Shown: positions 1 through 8,818, counted from the first letter of the stretch. The stretch: DNA of 33,798 bases from an uncultured Blautia sp. (GCA_945872375.1 CAMBYR010000002.1:1-33798), one strand, 5' to 3'. The notes: generated by a model not told the origin, from the letters alone. A program made the numbers and translations.

Positions 1-882
1 CCACCGCTGAACCGCCCCTCCCCTCCGCAGGATGTGACGACCGCCGAAGAGACGGAATTTCAGTCTGTGTGCTGCATTTATATAGATGCCAATGGCCGTC
101 ACGAACTGAATAATTATCTGGGACATGAGGCCGGAGACGAGATGCTTCGGGCGGTGGCTTCTGCGCTTCAGGCAAGCTTTTCGGAAAGTGATATTTACCG
201 GATCGGCGGAGACGAGTTTGTGGTGCTTTGCTGGAATCAGACGCAGGAAGCCGTTTATCGCGCTTCCTGGAAAGCGGAAAAATCCATTCGTGCCCAGGGA
301 TATGATGTTTCCATGGGAATTGAGTGGCGGGATAAAAATCTGAATATGAAATCGATTATCCATCAGGCAGAGGAAAACATGCAGAATGCCAAGAAACGGT
401 ATTATCAGGAACATGGGATGGACAGGCGGAAAAGAGATATGAACAGTCAGATGGATCATATTCTGGAGGAAAAAAAGGATATGGAGACCCTCCTTTCCTA
501 TCTGGCGCCTTATTTTCGTGGTGTGTTGTTTGTAAATCTGAAAAAGGATACGTTCCGCCATCTGTATCTGCCTCAGATTTTTGAGGGAATCGTTTCGGAA
601 AGCGAAGAATCCTTCCGCGCCCTGGCGAAATCCTATACAGAGAAATGGATTCGGGAAGAAGACAGGGGGATTCTTTCGGAAATCAGCGATTTCCAGAAGC
701 TTGCCGTGGCTCTGAAAGAGGGGGAACATCCGGAATTTACTTACCAGACGATCCATGGAGAGCAGATCCGGCTCAGAATCCTGAAGCACCAGGGGTATGC
801 GCGGAAAGATCGGGAGACTGTCTGGATCTTTTCCGGGGAAGATCAGATGCTGGATATCCATGAACGGGATGATAAAATATAA
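1..882 (+). CDS. GGDEF-domain diguanylate cyclase-like protein, 5' truncated by the window edge
   Basis: The reading frame is open to the first base, so this is the C-terminal 293 residues of a larger protein; the GTG at 34 is probably internal. The visible part has the second half of a GGDEF domain: YIDANG, then GHEAGDEML, then an intact IGGDEF signature, followed by the usual tail of the domain. GGDEF domains make cyclic di-GMP from two GTP; the intact signature suggests activity, but the N-terminal half (DxLTGLxNR region) is not visible. A proline-rich stretch precedes the core strand. From about residue 150 a second domain of about 110 residues follows, with an LKKDTFRHLYLP motif; a similar module occurs near the C-terminus of the giant GGDEF/EAL protein at 2769-7145. 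It ends 18 bp before the rRNA methyltransferase gene, so the two may be cotranscribed. Domain call confident; signal sensed unknown. Confidence 0.85.
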   Translation, partial: PPLNRPSPPQDVTTAEETEFQSVCCIYIDANGRHELNNYLGHEAGDEMLRAVASALQASFSESDIYRIGGDEFVVLCWNQTQEAVYRASWKAEKSIRAQGYDVSMGIEWRDKNLNMKSIIHQAEENMQNAKKRYYQEHGMDRRKRDMNSQMDHILEEKKDMETLLSYLAPYFRGVLFVNLKKDTFRHLYLPQIFEGIVSESEESFRALAKSYTEKWIREEDRGILSEISDFQKLAVALKEGEHPEFTYQTIHGEQIRLRILKHQGYARKDRETVWIFSGEDQMLDIHERDDKI

Positions 883-900
883 AAAAAGAGAGAAGAATCA

Positions 901-2064
901 ATGGAACAGGATCATACGAACAGTAAAAAATGCAGCGCTGCAGGCAAATGCGGCGGATGCCAGTTTCAGGAAATTCCATATGCACGTCAGCTGAAAAAAA
1001 AGCAGAAGCAGGAGGAGCAGCTTCTGGGAAAATTCGGGCATGTGCAGCCGATCATCGGCATGGAACAGCCATATTTTTACAGGAACAAAGTGCATAGTGC
1101 CTTTGGAAGAGACCGTAAGGGAAATATTATTTCCGGACCATATCAGGCAGGAACTCACAAAATCGTACCTGTGGAGGAGTGCCTGATCGAAGACCGGAAG
1201 TGTCAGGAAATTATCAGAACGATCCGCGGGATGCTCAGGTCGTTCAAGATTAAAACCTATGATGAGGATACGGATTATGGGCTTCTTCGCCATGTGATGG
1301 TGCGGCGTGGATTTCGAAGCGGAGAGATTATGGTAATTCTGGTGCTTCGCTCTCCGATCCTTCCGTCAAAAAATAATTTCGTCAAAGCACTCAGGGAGAA
1401 GCATCCCGAAATCACCACGGTGGTGCTGAATGTCAATGACAGGAGAACCAGTATGGTTCTTGGGGAACAGGAAAAAACGCTGTATGGACCGGGGTTCATC
1501 CGGGATACTCTCTGCGGATGCAGCTTCCGGATCTCAGCCAGATCGTTTTATCAGGTGAATCCGGTTCAGACGGAGATCTTATATGATACAGCCATCCGGC
1601 TTGCCGGACTTACCGGAAAAGAGACGGTTGTTGATGCATACTGCGGAATTGGAACGATCAGTCTGATCGCAGCAAAGCAGGCAAAAAAGGTGATTGGCGT
1701 GGAGCTGAACCGGGATGCGGTCCGGGACGCCAGGATCAATGCCAGAGAAAATAAGATCGGGAATGTGGAATTCCGGCAGGGGGATGCAGGGGAATTTATG
1801 AACGCCTGTGCAGCTGCCGGCGAAAAGGCCGATGTGGTGTTTATGGATCCGCCCAGAACAGGCAGTGACGAAAGATTTCTTTCTTCACTGGTGGCCCTTT
1901 CTCCGGAAACGATCGTGTATATTTCCTGTGGTCCTGAATCTCTGGCCAGAGATCTTCAGTATCTCACAAAGAAATCTTATGCAGTAAAAACAATCCAGCC
2001 GGTGGAGATGTTTCCTTTTACGGAGCACACGGAAACGATCGTGCTTTTAAAACACCGGAAATAA
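901..2064 (+). CDS. rlmD: 23S rRNA (uracil-5)-methyltransferase, RlmD/RlmCD (RumA) family
   Basis: 387 residues. SAM-dependent C5 methylation of uracil in 23S rRNA is the family reaction. The N-terminus has cysteines in the pattern CSAAGKCGGCQ plus a later CLIEDRKC, the expected ligands of the family's [4Fe-4S] cluster. The central part has QVNPVQTEILYDTA. The Rossmann part shows VVDAYCGIGTISL (SAM-binding motif I), the DPPRTG motif, and VYISCGPESLARDL, whose Cys is the catalytic nucleophile, followed by HTETIVLL with the general-base Glu near the end. No N-terminal TRAM domain is present; the protein begins directly with the FeS region, as in shorter clostridial members. A purine-rich AAAAAAGAGAGAAG precedes the ATG. 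Which uracil is methylated (U747, U1939 or both) cannot be told from sequence. Confidence 0.93.
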   Translation: MEQDHTNSKKCSAAGKCGGCQFQEIPYARQLKKKQKQEEQLLGKFGHVQPIIGMEQPYFYRNKVHSAFGRDRKGNIISGPYQAGTHKIVPVEECLIEDRKCQEIIRTIRGMLRSFKIKTYDEDTDYGLLRHVMVRRGFRSGEIMVILVLRSPILPSKNNFVKALREKHPEITTVVLNVNDRRTSMVLGEQEKTLYGPGFIRDTLCGCSFRISARSFYQVNPVQTEILYDTAIRLAGLTGKETVVDAYCGIGTISLIAAKQAKKVIGVELNRDAVRDARINARENKIGNVEFRQGDAGEFMNACAAAGEKADVVFMDPPRTGSDERFLSSLVALSPETIVYISCGPESLARDLQYLTKKSYAVKTIQPVEMFPFTEHTETIVLLKHRK

Positions 2065-2114
2065 AGGAAACGATGTTTTTTTCAGGAGAATCATTCTATG
2101 AGGAAAGAACGTGT

Positions 2115-2762
2115 ATGGCAAAGAAAAAAGTGTATGCGGTAAGAAAGGGAAGATCCACGGGGATTTTTGACACCTGGGCAGCATGTCAGGATGCGGTCAG
2201 CGGATATCCGGGGGCCGAGTTTCAGGGATTTTCCTCAAAAGAAGAAGCAGAGCGTTATCTGAATGGAAACAAAGAACAGGAGCCTGCAGCCTGTCCTGTA
2301 CTTACGGCCTATGTGGATGGAAGCTTTGACAAATCTGTGGGACGCTATTCTTTCGGATGTGTGCTGATCACTCCGGAGGGGGATATTTTTCGAAAATCAG
2401 GAAATGGGAATCAGCCGGAATCCCTTGCCATCCGGAATGTGGCCGGAGAAATGCTGGGAGCCATGTTTGCGGTAAAGTGGGCATGGAAAAACGGCTTTAC
2501 GGAAATGGAACTCTGTTATGATTATGAGGGAATTGAAAAATGGGCAACGGGAGCCTGGAAAGCAAAAAATCCGCTGACCATAAAATATGCAGAATTTATG
2601 CAGCGCCATGCTTCGGTGATAAAAATTCATTTCCATAAGATTGCTGCACATACAGGGGTAATGTATAACGAGGAAGCAGATAGACTTGCGAAAGAAGCAC
2701 TTGCAGAGGCTGACGGCATTCCGGAAATTAAAACGGAAGTAAGGATTACAAAAGAAAGATAA
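2115..2762 (+). CDS. rnhA: Ribonuclease H with N-terminal viroplasmin-like RNA/DNA-hybrid-binding domain
   Basis: 215 residues. It cleaves the RNA strand of RNA/DNA hybrids. Residues 1-50 (MAKKKVYAVRKGRSTGIF, then TWAACQDAVSGYPGAEFQGF) are the caulimovirus-viroplasmin-type hybrid-binding domain found in eukaryotic RNase H1 and many Firmicutes. The catalytic domain starts at LTAYVDGSF and carries the acidic residues in order: Asp of YVDGS, Glu of VAGEML, Asp of CYDYEG and Asp of EEADRLAKEA. An in-frame ATG 42 bp upstream exists, but the ATG at 2115 directly follows AGGAAAG with good spacing and starts the conserved domain, so it is preferred. It is followed 6 bp later by the giant GGDEF/EAL gene, so the two are probably cotranscribed. 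Confidence 0.93.
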   Translation: MAKKKVYAVRKGRSTGIFDTWAACQDAVSGYPGAEFQGFSSKEEAERYLNGNKEQEPAACPVLTAYVDGSFDKSVGRYSFGCVLITPEGDIFRKSGNGNQPESLAIRNVAGEMLGAMFAVKWAWKNGFTEMELCYDYEGIEKWATGAWKAKNPLTIKYAEFMQRHASVIKIHFHKIAAHTGVMYNEEADRLAKEALAEADGIPEIKTEVRITKER

Positions 2763-2768
2763 GATGGT

Positions 2769-5700
2769 ATGAGAAGAACAGAGCAGGATCAATATAAAAA
2801 ATATATTGCGATTGTTTCCATTTTTCTGCTGGCAATTCTGTGTTCTGTACTGTTGTTTTTCTATGGGATGCAGAAGAGAGTGGAGCAAAATGTGGCGGAT
2901 ACGCTGGAGGAGGATCTGAAACGGCAGAGTCATCATTTCAGTACGATGATCGAGGCAAAATATCAGTATCTGGAATCGACGGCAGACTTTATCGGGCAGG
3001 CAGAAGACCTGTTTTCGGAAAAAAATATGGAATTGATTCAGTCTGTGAGAGTGAAGAGTGACTTTGAATATGTGTCTATCATAGATCAGCAGGGAAATGC
3101 GGTTTATGATGACGGAAGTGAAAAAAATCTGTCCTCCCGCCGGTATTTTAAGGAGGGAATCTCAGGACAAAGAACACTCAGTGATCCGCTGGAAAGCTGG
3201 GTGGATGGAAAGATCCGGGTAGTGCTTGGTGTGCCCATTTTTCAGGACGGAACAGTGATTGGTGTCCTGGGGGGATCTTATGATGTAAGTGCTCTCAGTG
3301 AAATCCTCTTTGAAGATATCTATGACGGAGAAGGCTTTTACGGTATTTTTATGAAAGACGGAACTCTTGTTTCCTGCAGCATCGGGATGGAAGATTCCCT
3401 GTTTGCATACCATGCAGAGCTTGAGAATGATTCAGAGGATGTCTTTGGACAGGAGATGATCAGGCAGGCAAAGGACGATTTTACAAACCAGAGAAGTGGT
3501 TTCCTGAAACTGGACAGAGCTGGAGAGAGCTATCATATGGCCTACAGGCCTCTGGGATATAACGAATGGATGATCGGTTATGCCGTTCCGACGAAAAAAG
3601 CAGAAGAGGCCTACAGCTTTATTGGGAATTATGAGCTGATCCTCAGTATTGCCATAGGGCTGATCGGTGCGCTGATGTTCTGGGCAACGACCTACATAAA
3701 CAGCCGCAGGCAGAAGGAACTGATCCGGTATGCGGAGACAGATGCTCTCACAGGGCTATGCAATAAGAACAATACAGAAGAGCGCATTCAGAAATATCTT
3801 TCCGAAGACGAAGAAATGAGGACAGAAATTCAGGCCTTTCTGATTATGGATATTGATTTCTTTAAGAAGATCAATGACCGGTATGGTCATGCGGCAGGGG
3901 ATGAGGTCCTTCGCCGGATGGGTGAATGTCTTGGCAGCTTTTTCCGACAGGATGATATTATCGGAAGAATTGGCGGAGATGAATTTGTTGTATTCATGAA
4001 AAATCTGAAGACGCCGGAGGATGCGGAAGGGAAGGCAAGAAGTCTGACGGAAAAAATCCGCAGCATTCGTGTGCCGGAGCTTCAGGGATATGGAATTACC
4101 TGCAGTATCGGAATGGCCTTTTATCCTATGCATGGAACCAGCTATCTGGAGCTTTACAAGCATGCGGACATGGCGCTTTATACGACAAAGAAAAAAGGGC
4201 GCAACGGATATTCCATCTATCGGGACAATCTTCAGGATGTGCTTCAGGGGTCCTATGTACACCGCGCCTATACGGAAATCAATCCCCTCACCGGTCTGTT
4301 TTACAACCGGGCATTCTTTCAGAAGGCGGATGAATATCTGAGAACCGTGACGGAGACACCGCATGTGCTGATTGCGATAGATATTGAGCATTTCCGTCTG
4401 TTTAACAGGCACTACGGACGAGAGGAGGGTGACCGGCTCCTGGTCCGTATTTCCGGATGCCTGAAGGGGCTTCGCCAGGATTATGGAGGAATTGCCGGTT
4501 ATCTTGGCGGTGATAATTTCTGTATCGTGATGCCAAAACAGGAGACTGCTGTGGAAAAACTGCAGTCTGAGGTCAGTGAAATCATAAGCGAATGGGACAG
4601 CTCCGTGGGATTTCTGCCTGCATTTGGTATTTACGAGGTGAAGAAAGCTTCCATACCTGCGGTGGTGATGTATGACCGTGCTACGATTGCACTTACCCAG
4701 ATTTACGGGAATTATGTAAACAGAGCACAGGTGTATGATTTTGGCATGGAAAAGAAAATGGAAGAGGAGATTGCGCTTGTTTCTGACATTCAGACAGGAC
4801 TGGCAAATCAGGAATTTCTATTCTATGTACAGCCTCAGTGCAACATATCTGATGGAAAAATGAGAATTGTGGGCGGGGAGTGCCTTGCCCGCTGGGAACA
4901 CCGCGGACAGATGATCAGTCCGAAAGTATTTGTGCCTGTTCTGGAGAAGAACGGCTTCATGGCGGAGCTGGACCGCTATATCTGGAAATGTGCGTGCAAA
5001 TGGCTGGGAAGCTGGATCGAACGGGGACATATTCCGGTTCCGATATCTGTGAATGTCTCCAGAATTGATATCTTTTCGATGGATGTGCCGGAATACCTGA
5101 AAAAACTGATCGCGGACTACCGTCTGAGTCCACGGCTTTTGAAGGTGGAGATTCTGGAAAGCGCATATGCGGAAGAGGATGAGCGGATACGGAAGACCGT
5201 AAAGGAACTCCGGGAAGCCGGATTCAGCGTAATGATGGACGATTTCGGAAGCGGATACTCTTCGCTGAATATGCTGAAAAATGTGTCCGTGGATGTATTG
5301 AAGCTGGATACCCGTTTCCTGGATTTCAGCCAGATGGAAAAAAAGAAAGGAATGGAAATCCTGGAGTCGGTGTTCAGCATGTCGCGGCAGATGGGACTCC
5401 CGATCGTGGTGGAAGGCGTGGAAACAGAGAATCAGGAGAAGTTCCTGGTCAATATGGGCTGCCGCTATGCACAGGGATTTTATTATTACAGTCCCATGCC
5501 GGTATCGGAATTTGAAAAATTGATTGCAGATCAGGAAAATCTTGACCTGAATGGAATTATGGCCAGTCAGGTAAATAATCCGCGTATCCGGGATTTTCTG
5601 GACAGAGATGTTGTTTCGGATTCCATGCTGAATCATTTTCTGGGAGCGTCTGCGTTTTATGATGTATACGGCAGTAAAGTGGAAATTATCAGCGTAAATG

Positions 5701-7145
5701 AACAATACTGTAAACTTACCGGAAGCAGAATCCGCGGAGAAAAGCATCAGGTGGAACGGATCTGGAATCATATTCTGGACAGTGAACGGCAGAAGTTTCT
5801 TCTACTGTTTGAAAGAGCATATGAACACAGGGATGAGGGAGCTGAGGATATTCTGCATTATCTCTGTCCGGATGGCAGAGTACTTCTGATTCATTTCAGA
5901 GTGTACTTTTTCAGAGAGCGTGATGACCACAGAAGCTTTTACGGTGTGCTTACCGATGTGACGGCCATGGAGGGAATGAGCCGGAAAAAGAATATTTTAT
6001 CGGAAAAAAGCATGTCCGCAGAGGAACTGGGGATGCTGGGATGGTATTATGACTGCCTGCCCTGTGCCATGGGAATCGGAAAGCTGGAAACAGATGCAGA
6101 TGGAAATCCCTGCGGCTGGACAACGATTTACATCAATGAGGAGGCCGGAAAAAACTATAACGATAATATCAGAACACTGGAAGACAGAGTGTTTGAATTG
6201 TTTTTCGGAGGAAAGGAGAATTTCCTTCAGGAATGTTCTCTGGTGCTTTCGAGGCAGGAATCCAGGAATTATTACGGATACAGCTCTGTAAGCTGCCGCT
6301 ATCTGCATCTGTCCATGTTTCCATGCAGCGATGCTTATGCCGGTGTGCTGGTTCAGGACGGCACACAGATTGCCATCAGCCAGCAGGCGGTTCGAAGCAT
6401 GCTGTGTGCTTTTGGCGAAATATATTTTATCCACCTGGAAGACAATCATTTCCGGATGCTCTATCCGGATCCCAATAATATGCTGGAACGCGGAAATTAT
6501 GAGGAGGCCGTCAACCGGCATTTCCGCACGGGAAAAATCGTTGCCGATGAAAAAAGCAGGGTAAGGAAGGAACTTTCCATTGAATATATCAGGGAAAGCC
6601 TGATGAAGAGCCCGAGCAAGGAAATTATCTATCGAAGAAATACGGGAGAGAACAGGATAGAATGGTGTCGGTCCATCATTACTCCCGGAGAGTGGAAGAA
6701 TGGTGTTCCCGTCACGGCTGTCATGGCGATCAGCAGTGCAGAGCAGTTTGTAAACAGACAGGAAATCATCCGTGTGGGAGATGTGATGCAGCAGCTTTCG
6801 AAGGGCTTCTTTGTATATGAGGCCGCAGCCGGAGAAAAAATACTGTATGCCAACTCCAGTGTGCTGGAACTGTTTGGATGCAGCTCATCAGAAGAATTTC
6901 AGAAGCATGTGAAGGGATCTTTTGCCGGAATGGTTCATCCGGATGATCTGGAACGGGTGGAGAAGGAGATTGAAGAGCAGATTCAGCATTCTGCACAGAA
7001 AATGGATTATATTGAATACCGGATCGTGAGGAAGGATGGAAGCTGTATCTGGGTGGAGGATTACGGACATCGTCATCAGGCTTCGGGATATCGTGACGTA
7101 TTTTATGTGTTCATAGCCAAAGCAGAAGATCAGCACAGAATTTAA
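2769..7145 (+). CDS. Membrane-anchored GGDEF-GGDEF-EAL cyclic di-GMP protein with extracytoplasmic sensor and four C-terminal PAS-like modules
   Basis: 1458 residues. Transmembrane helix at about 12-33, then a roughly 250-residue extracytoplasmic region of Cache type (VSIIDQQGNAVYDDGS, GVPIFQDGTVIGVLGG, MAYRPLGYNEWMIGYAVP), and a second helix at about 287-310. The first GGDEF domain (about 325-485) has DALTGL and intact GGDEF at 402-406. A second domain (about 505-670) has NPLTGL but GGDNF at 580, so it may bind GTP or c-di-GMP without synthesis. The EAL domain (about 690-925) has ECLARW at 704, NVSRIDI, EILES, MDDFGSGYSS, KLD, EGVET and AQGF; the usual phosphodiesterase ligands look present. 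The last 530 residues contain PAS-like modules near 950, 1082, 1211 and 1338; the last is a clear PAS_3 fold with MVHPDDL. Most GGDEF/EAL proteins put sensors upstream of the enzymes, so this trailing array is unusual. Net direction of c-di-GMP turnover is not predictable. Confidence 0.93.
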   Translation: MRRTEQDQYKKYIAIVSIFLLAILCSVLLFFYGMQKRVEQNVADTLEEDLKRQSHHFSTMIEAKYQYLESTADFIGQAEDLFSEKNMELIQSVRVKSDFEYVSIIDQQGNAVYDDGSEKNLSSRRYFKEGISGQRTLSDPLESWVDGKIRVVLGVPIFQDGTVIGVLGGSYDVSALSEILFEDIYDGEGFYGIFMKDGTLVSCSIGMEDSLFAYHAELENDSEDVFGQEMIRQAKDDFTNQRSGFLKLDRAGESYHMAYRPLGYNEWMIGYAVPTKKAEEAYSFIGNYELILSIAIGLIGALMFWATTYINSRRQKELIRYAETDALTGLCNKNNTEERIQKYLSEDEEMRTEIQAFLIMDIDFFKKINDRYGHAAGDEVLRRMGECLGSFFRQDDIIGRIGGDEFVVFMKNLKTPEDAEGKARSLTEKIRSIRVPELQGYGITCSIGMAFYPMHGTSYLELYKHADMALYTTKKKGRNGYSIYRDNLQDVLQGSYVHRAYTEINPLTGLFYNRAFFQKADEYLRTVTETPHVLIAIDIEHFRLFNRHYGREEGDRLLVRISGCLKGLRQDYGGIAGYLGGDNFCIVMPKQETAVEKLQSEVSEIISEWDSSVGFLPAFGIYEVKKASIPAVVMYDRATIALTQIYGNYVNRAQVYDFGMEKKMEEEIALVSDIQTGLANQEFLFYVQPQCNISDGKMRIVGGECLARWEHRGQMISPKVFVPVLEKNGFMAELDRYIWKCACKWLGSWIERGHIPVPISVNVSRIDIFSMDVPEYLKKLIADYRLSPRLLKVEILESAYAEEDERIRKTVKELREAGFSVMMDDFGSGYSSLNMLKNVSVDVLKLDTRFLDFSQMEKKKGMEILESVFSMSRQMGLPIVVEGVETENQEKFLVNMGCRYAQGFYYYSPMPVSEFEKLIADQENLDLNGIMASQVNNPRIRDFLDRDVVSDSMLNHFLGASAFYDVYGSKVEIISVNEQYCKLTGSRIRGEKHQVERIWNHILDSERQKFLLLFERAYEHRDEGAEDILHYLCPDGRVLLIHFRVYFFRERDDHRSFYGVLTDVTAMEGMSRKKNILSEKSMSAEELGMLGWYYDCLPCAMGIGKLETDADGNPCGWTTIYINEEAGKNYNDNIRTLEDRVFELFFGGKENFLQECSLVLSRQESRNYYGYSSVSCRYLHLSMFPCSDAYAGVLVQDGTQIAISQQAVRSMLCAFGEIYFIHLEDNHFRMLYPDPNNMLERGNYEEAVNRHFRTGKIVADEKSRVRKELSIEYIRESLMKSPSKEIIYRRNTGENRIEWCRSIITPGEWKNGVPVTAVMAISSAEQFVNRQEIIRVGDVMQQLSKGFFVYEAAAGEKILYANSSVLELFGCSSSEEFQKHVKGSFAGMVHPDDLERVEKEIEEQIQHSAQKMDYIEYRIVRKDGSCIWVEDYGHRHQASGYRDVFYVFIAKAEDQHRI

Positions 7146-7148
7146 TAT

Positions 7149-7225
7149 AAAAGTCCCGGACAGCAGCCATGTGATGCAGCATGCTTGCATGCGGAGGCAC
7201 ATGGATATTGGACGGGCTAACCTGT
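7149..7225 (+). repeat. 77-bp structured direct repeat, copy 1
   Basis: Matches 7307-7383 at 75 of 77 positions. The unit can fold: CCATGTG pairs with CACATGG, and nested inside GCATG-CTTG-CATGC forms a tight hairpin; AGTCCCG near the start can pair with CGGGCT near the end with one bulged base. Its 3' end (AACCTGTAT, 7219-7227) pairs perfectly with ATACAGGTT at 7258-7266, making a second stem, and GATTGC (7269-7274) pairs with GCAATC (7293-7298). Strand and transcription are unknown. It may be a dispersed repeat or a structured RNA in the tail of the preceding transcript. Confidence 0.85.
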
Positions 7226-7306
7226 ATGAGCAAGCAGGCCAACAGGCCGGATTGCGAATACAGGTTGTGATTGCGGGAGCATGAAATGCGGAGCAATCAA
7301 CTTTTA

Positions 7307-7383
7307 AAAAGTCCCGGATAGCAGCCATGTGATGCAGCATGCTTGCATGCGGAGACACATGGATATTGGACGGGCTAACCTGT
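7307..7383 (+). repeat. 77-bp structured direct repeat, copy 2
   Basis: Second copy, 158 bp after the first, with two substitutions (C to T at 7319, G to A in the GGAGACACATGG segment). Both nested stems are unaffected by the changes. Its end AACCTGT can again pair with a downstream segment (ACGGGTT, 7389-7395, with one G-T pair), so both copies have the same two-hairpin layout although the downstream sequences differ. It lies 29 bp before the -35 box of the SOS-type promoter. Confidence 0.85.
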
Positions 7384-7412
7384 TAGAGACGGGTTCATCC
7401 CTGTTTATGGCC

Positions 7413-7441
7413 TTGACAAATAAGAACATATGTTCTATATT
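7413..7441 (+). promoter_or_regulatory. Sigma-A-type promoter of the radical SAM operon
   Basis: TTGACA (7413-7418), exactly 17 bp, then TATATT (7436-7441). The spacer contains the LexA-type palindrome, so repressor binding would directly block RNA polymerase. The predicted start point is near 7448, giving a leader of about 50 nt. Confidence 0.85.
7424..7435. promoter_or_regulatory. LexA/DinR (SOS) box, perfect palindrome between -35 and -10
   Basis: GAACATATGTTC is a perfect 12-bp palindrome fitting the Gram-positive LexA core GAAC-N4-GTTC. It fills the last 12 bp of the promoter spacer, an ideal repression position. Confidence 0.85.
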
Positions 7442-7455
7442 AGTGTAACCAACAA

Positions 7456-7467
7456 GAACATATGATC
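7456..7467. promoter_or_regulatory. Second, near-match LexA box in the leader
   Basis: GAACATATGATC matches the upstream box at 11 of 12 positions and starts 32 bp after it, about three helical turns, so two LexA dimers could sit on one DNA face. The core is imperfect (GATC in place of GTTC), so it would be the weaker site. Confidence 0.6.
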
Positions 7468-7498
7468 GGATTTGAGCAAGATAAACAGGGAGGGTGCC

Positions 7499-8818
7499 AT
7501 GATCGTACAGGAATCCATGAGTCTCATGCAAAAACTGGAAATATTGTCAGACGCGGCAAAATATGATGTTGCCTGTACCTCAAGTGGAACAGAGCGGAAA
7601 GGTGACGGCACTGGTATCGGAAACAGCATTCAGGCCGGAATTTGTCATAGCTTTGCCGGGGACGGACGTTGTATCAGTCTTTTGAAGGTCCTTTACACCA
7701 ATGAATGTGTCTATGACTGCAAATATTGTATCAACAGGGCGTCGAATGACGTCGTCCGAACAAGCTTTACGCCGGAGGAAATCAGCAGACTCACCATAGA
7801 ATTTTACAGAAGGAATTATATCGAGGGACTGTTTCTGAGTTCCGGCGTAAAAGGCAGCCCGGATGCCACAATGGAAGAAATGATCCGCGCAGTGGAGCTG
7901 CTAAGGACAAAATACCGCTTTCAGGGCTATATTCACATGAAAGCCATCCCGGGAGCGTCGCCGGAGCTGATCGAGCGTGCCGGCTTTCTGGCAGACAGGA
8001 TGAGTATCAATCTGGAGCTTCCCACGGCCGAAGGGCTTCGCAGACTTGCACCGAACAAAACCAGGAAGACGATTCTGAAACCCATGAAGCAGATTCAGGT
8101 TCGTCATATGGAAAACAAACAGGAACTGGTGCTGTACCGCCATGCGCCCAGATTTGTTCCGGCAGGGCAGAGCACCCAGATGATCATTGGAGCAACGGGA
8201 GAAAGCGACTATCAGATCGTTTCCGCGGCGGAGGCCATGTACCAGCAGTATTCTCTGAAACGGGTGTTTTATTCGGCCTTTGTGGCGGTCAATCAGGACA
8301 ATACGCTGCCTGTGCTGCCTCAGGGGCCGCCTCTTCTTCGGGAGCACAGGCTGTACCAGGCAGACTGGCTTCTTCGCTTTTATGGATTCCAGGCATCGGA
8401 GCTTTTGTCCGATGCGCATCCAAATTTTAACCTGCTCCTGGATCCGAAATGTGACTGGGCCGTGAGCCACCTGGAAAATTTTCCTGTGGAGATCAATACG
8501 GCAGATTACCGGACACTTCTTCGGGTTCCCGGTATCGGGGAAAAATCGGCATCCAGGATCCTGGGGGCAAGAAGATACCATTCTCTGGATTTTGAGGATC
8601 TGAAAAAAATAGGTGTGGTTCTGAAGCGGGCACTGTATTTTATTACCTGTCGTGGAAAGATGATGTATCCCATCCGTCTGGAAGAGGACTATATTGTGAG
8701 AAATCTTCTGGATCCTTCCGTTCGGATGCCTGTGCCGGCGTCTGAGGTGACGTACCGGCAGCTCTCTCTGTTTGAAGATCTGGCTCTGGCCGGTCAGAAG
8801 GGAGGGATGGGCGTATGA
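7499..8818 (+). CDS. Putative DNA modification/repair radical SAM protein with C-terminal helix-hairpin-helix (rSAM_link_UDG type)
   Basis: 439 residues. The radical SAM cluster motif CxxxCxxC is at Cys70, Cys74 and Cys77 (ECVYDCKYCINR), so it should bind a [4Fe-4S] cluster and cleave SAM to a radical. A helix-hairpin-helix near residue 331 (VEINTADYRTLLRVPGIGEK) suggests DNA binding. Members of this family are known to occur next to the family represented by the following gene, which in other genomes is often fused to a uracil-DNA-glycosylase-like domain; the reaction is unknown. The ATG at 7499 sits 5 bp after GGGAGG; a TTG at 7472 and an ATG at 7517 are less likely starts. It overlaps the next gene by 4 bp (ATGA), indicating translational coupling. 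The promoter carries LexA boxes, pointing to induction by DNA damage. Confidence 0.88.
   Translation: MIVQESMSLMQKLEILSDAAKYDVACTSSGTERKGDGTGIGNSIQAGICHSFAGDGRCISLLKVLYTNECVYDCKYCINRASNDVVRTSFTPEEISRLTIEFYRRNYIEGLFLSSGVKGSPDATMEEMIRAVELLRTKYRFQGYIHMKAIPGASPELIERAGFLADRMSINLELPTAEGLRRLAPNKTRKTILKPMKQIQVRHMENKQELVLYRHAPRFVPAGQSTQMIIGATGESDYQIVSAAEAMYQQYSLKRVFYSAFVAVNQDNTLPVLPQGPPLLREHRLYQADWLLRFYGFQASELLSDAHPNFNLLLDPKCDWAVSHLENFPVEINTADYRTLLRVPGIGEKSASRILGARRYHSLDFEDLKKIGVVLKRALYFITCRGKMMYPIRLEEDYIVRNLLDPSVRMPVPASEVTYRQLSLFEDLALAGQKGGMGV

Noticed and set aside
6888-7358. Minus-strand ORFs with repeated CLRMQACCITWLLSG-like peptides
   Set aside because: The repeated peptide is just the translation of the 77-bp structured repeats; no RBS.
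7149-7383. CRISPR array
   Set aside because: Only two copies, 77 bp units, internal palindromes and a single 81-bp interval; no cas genes.
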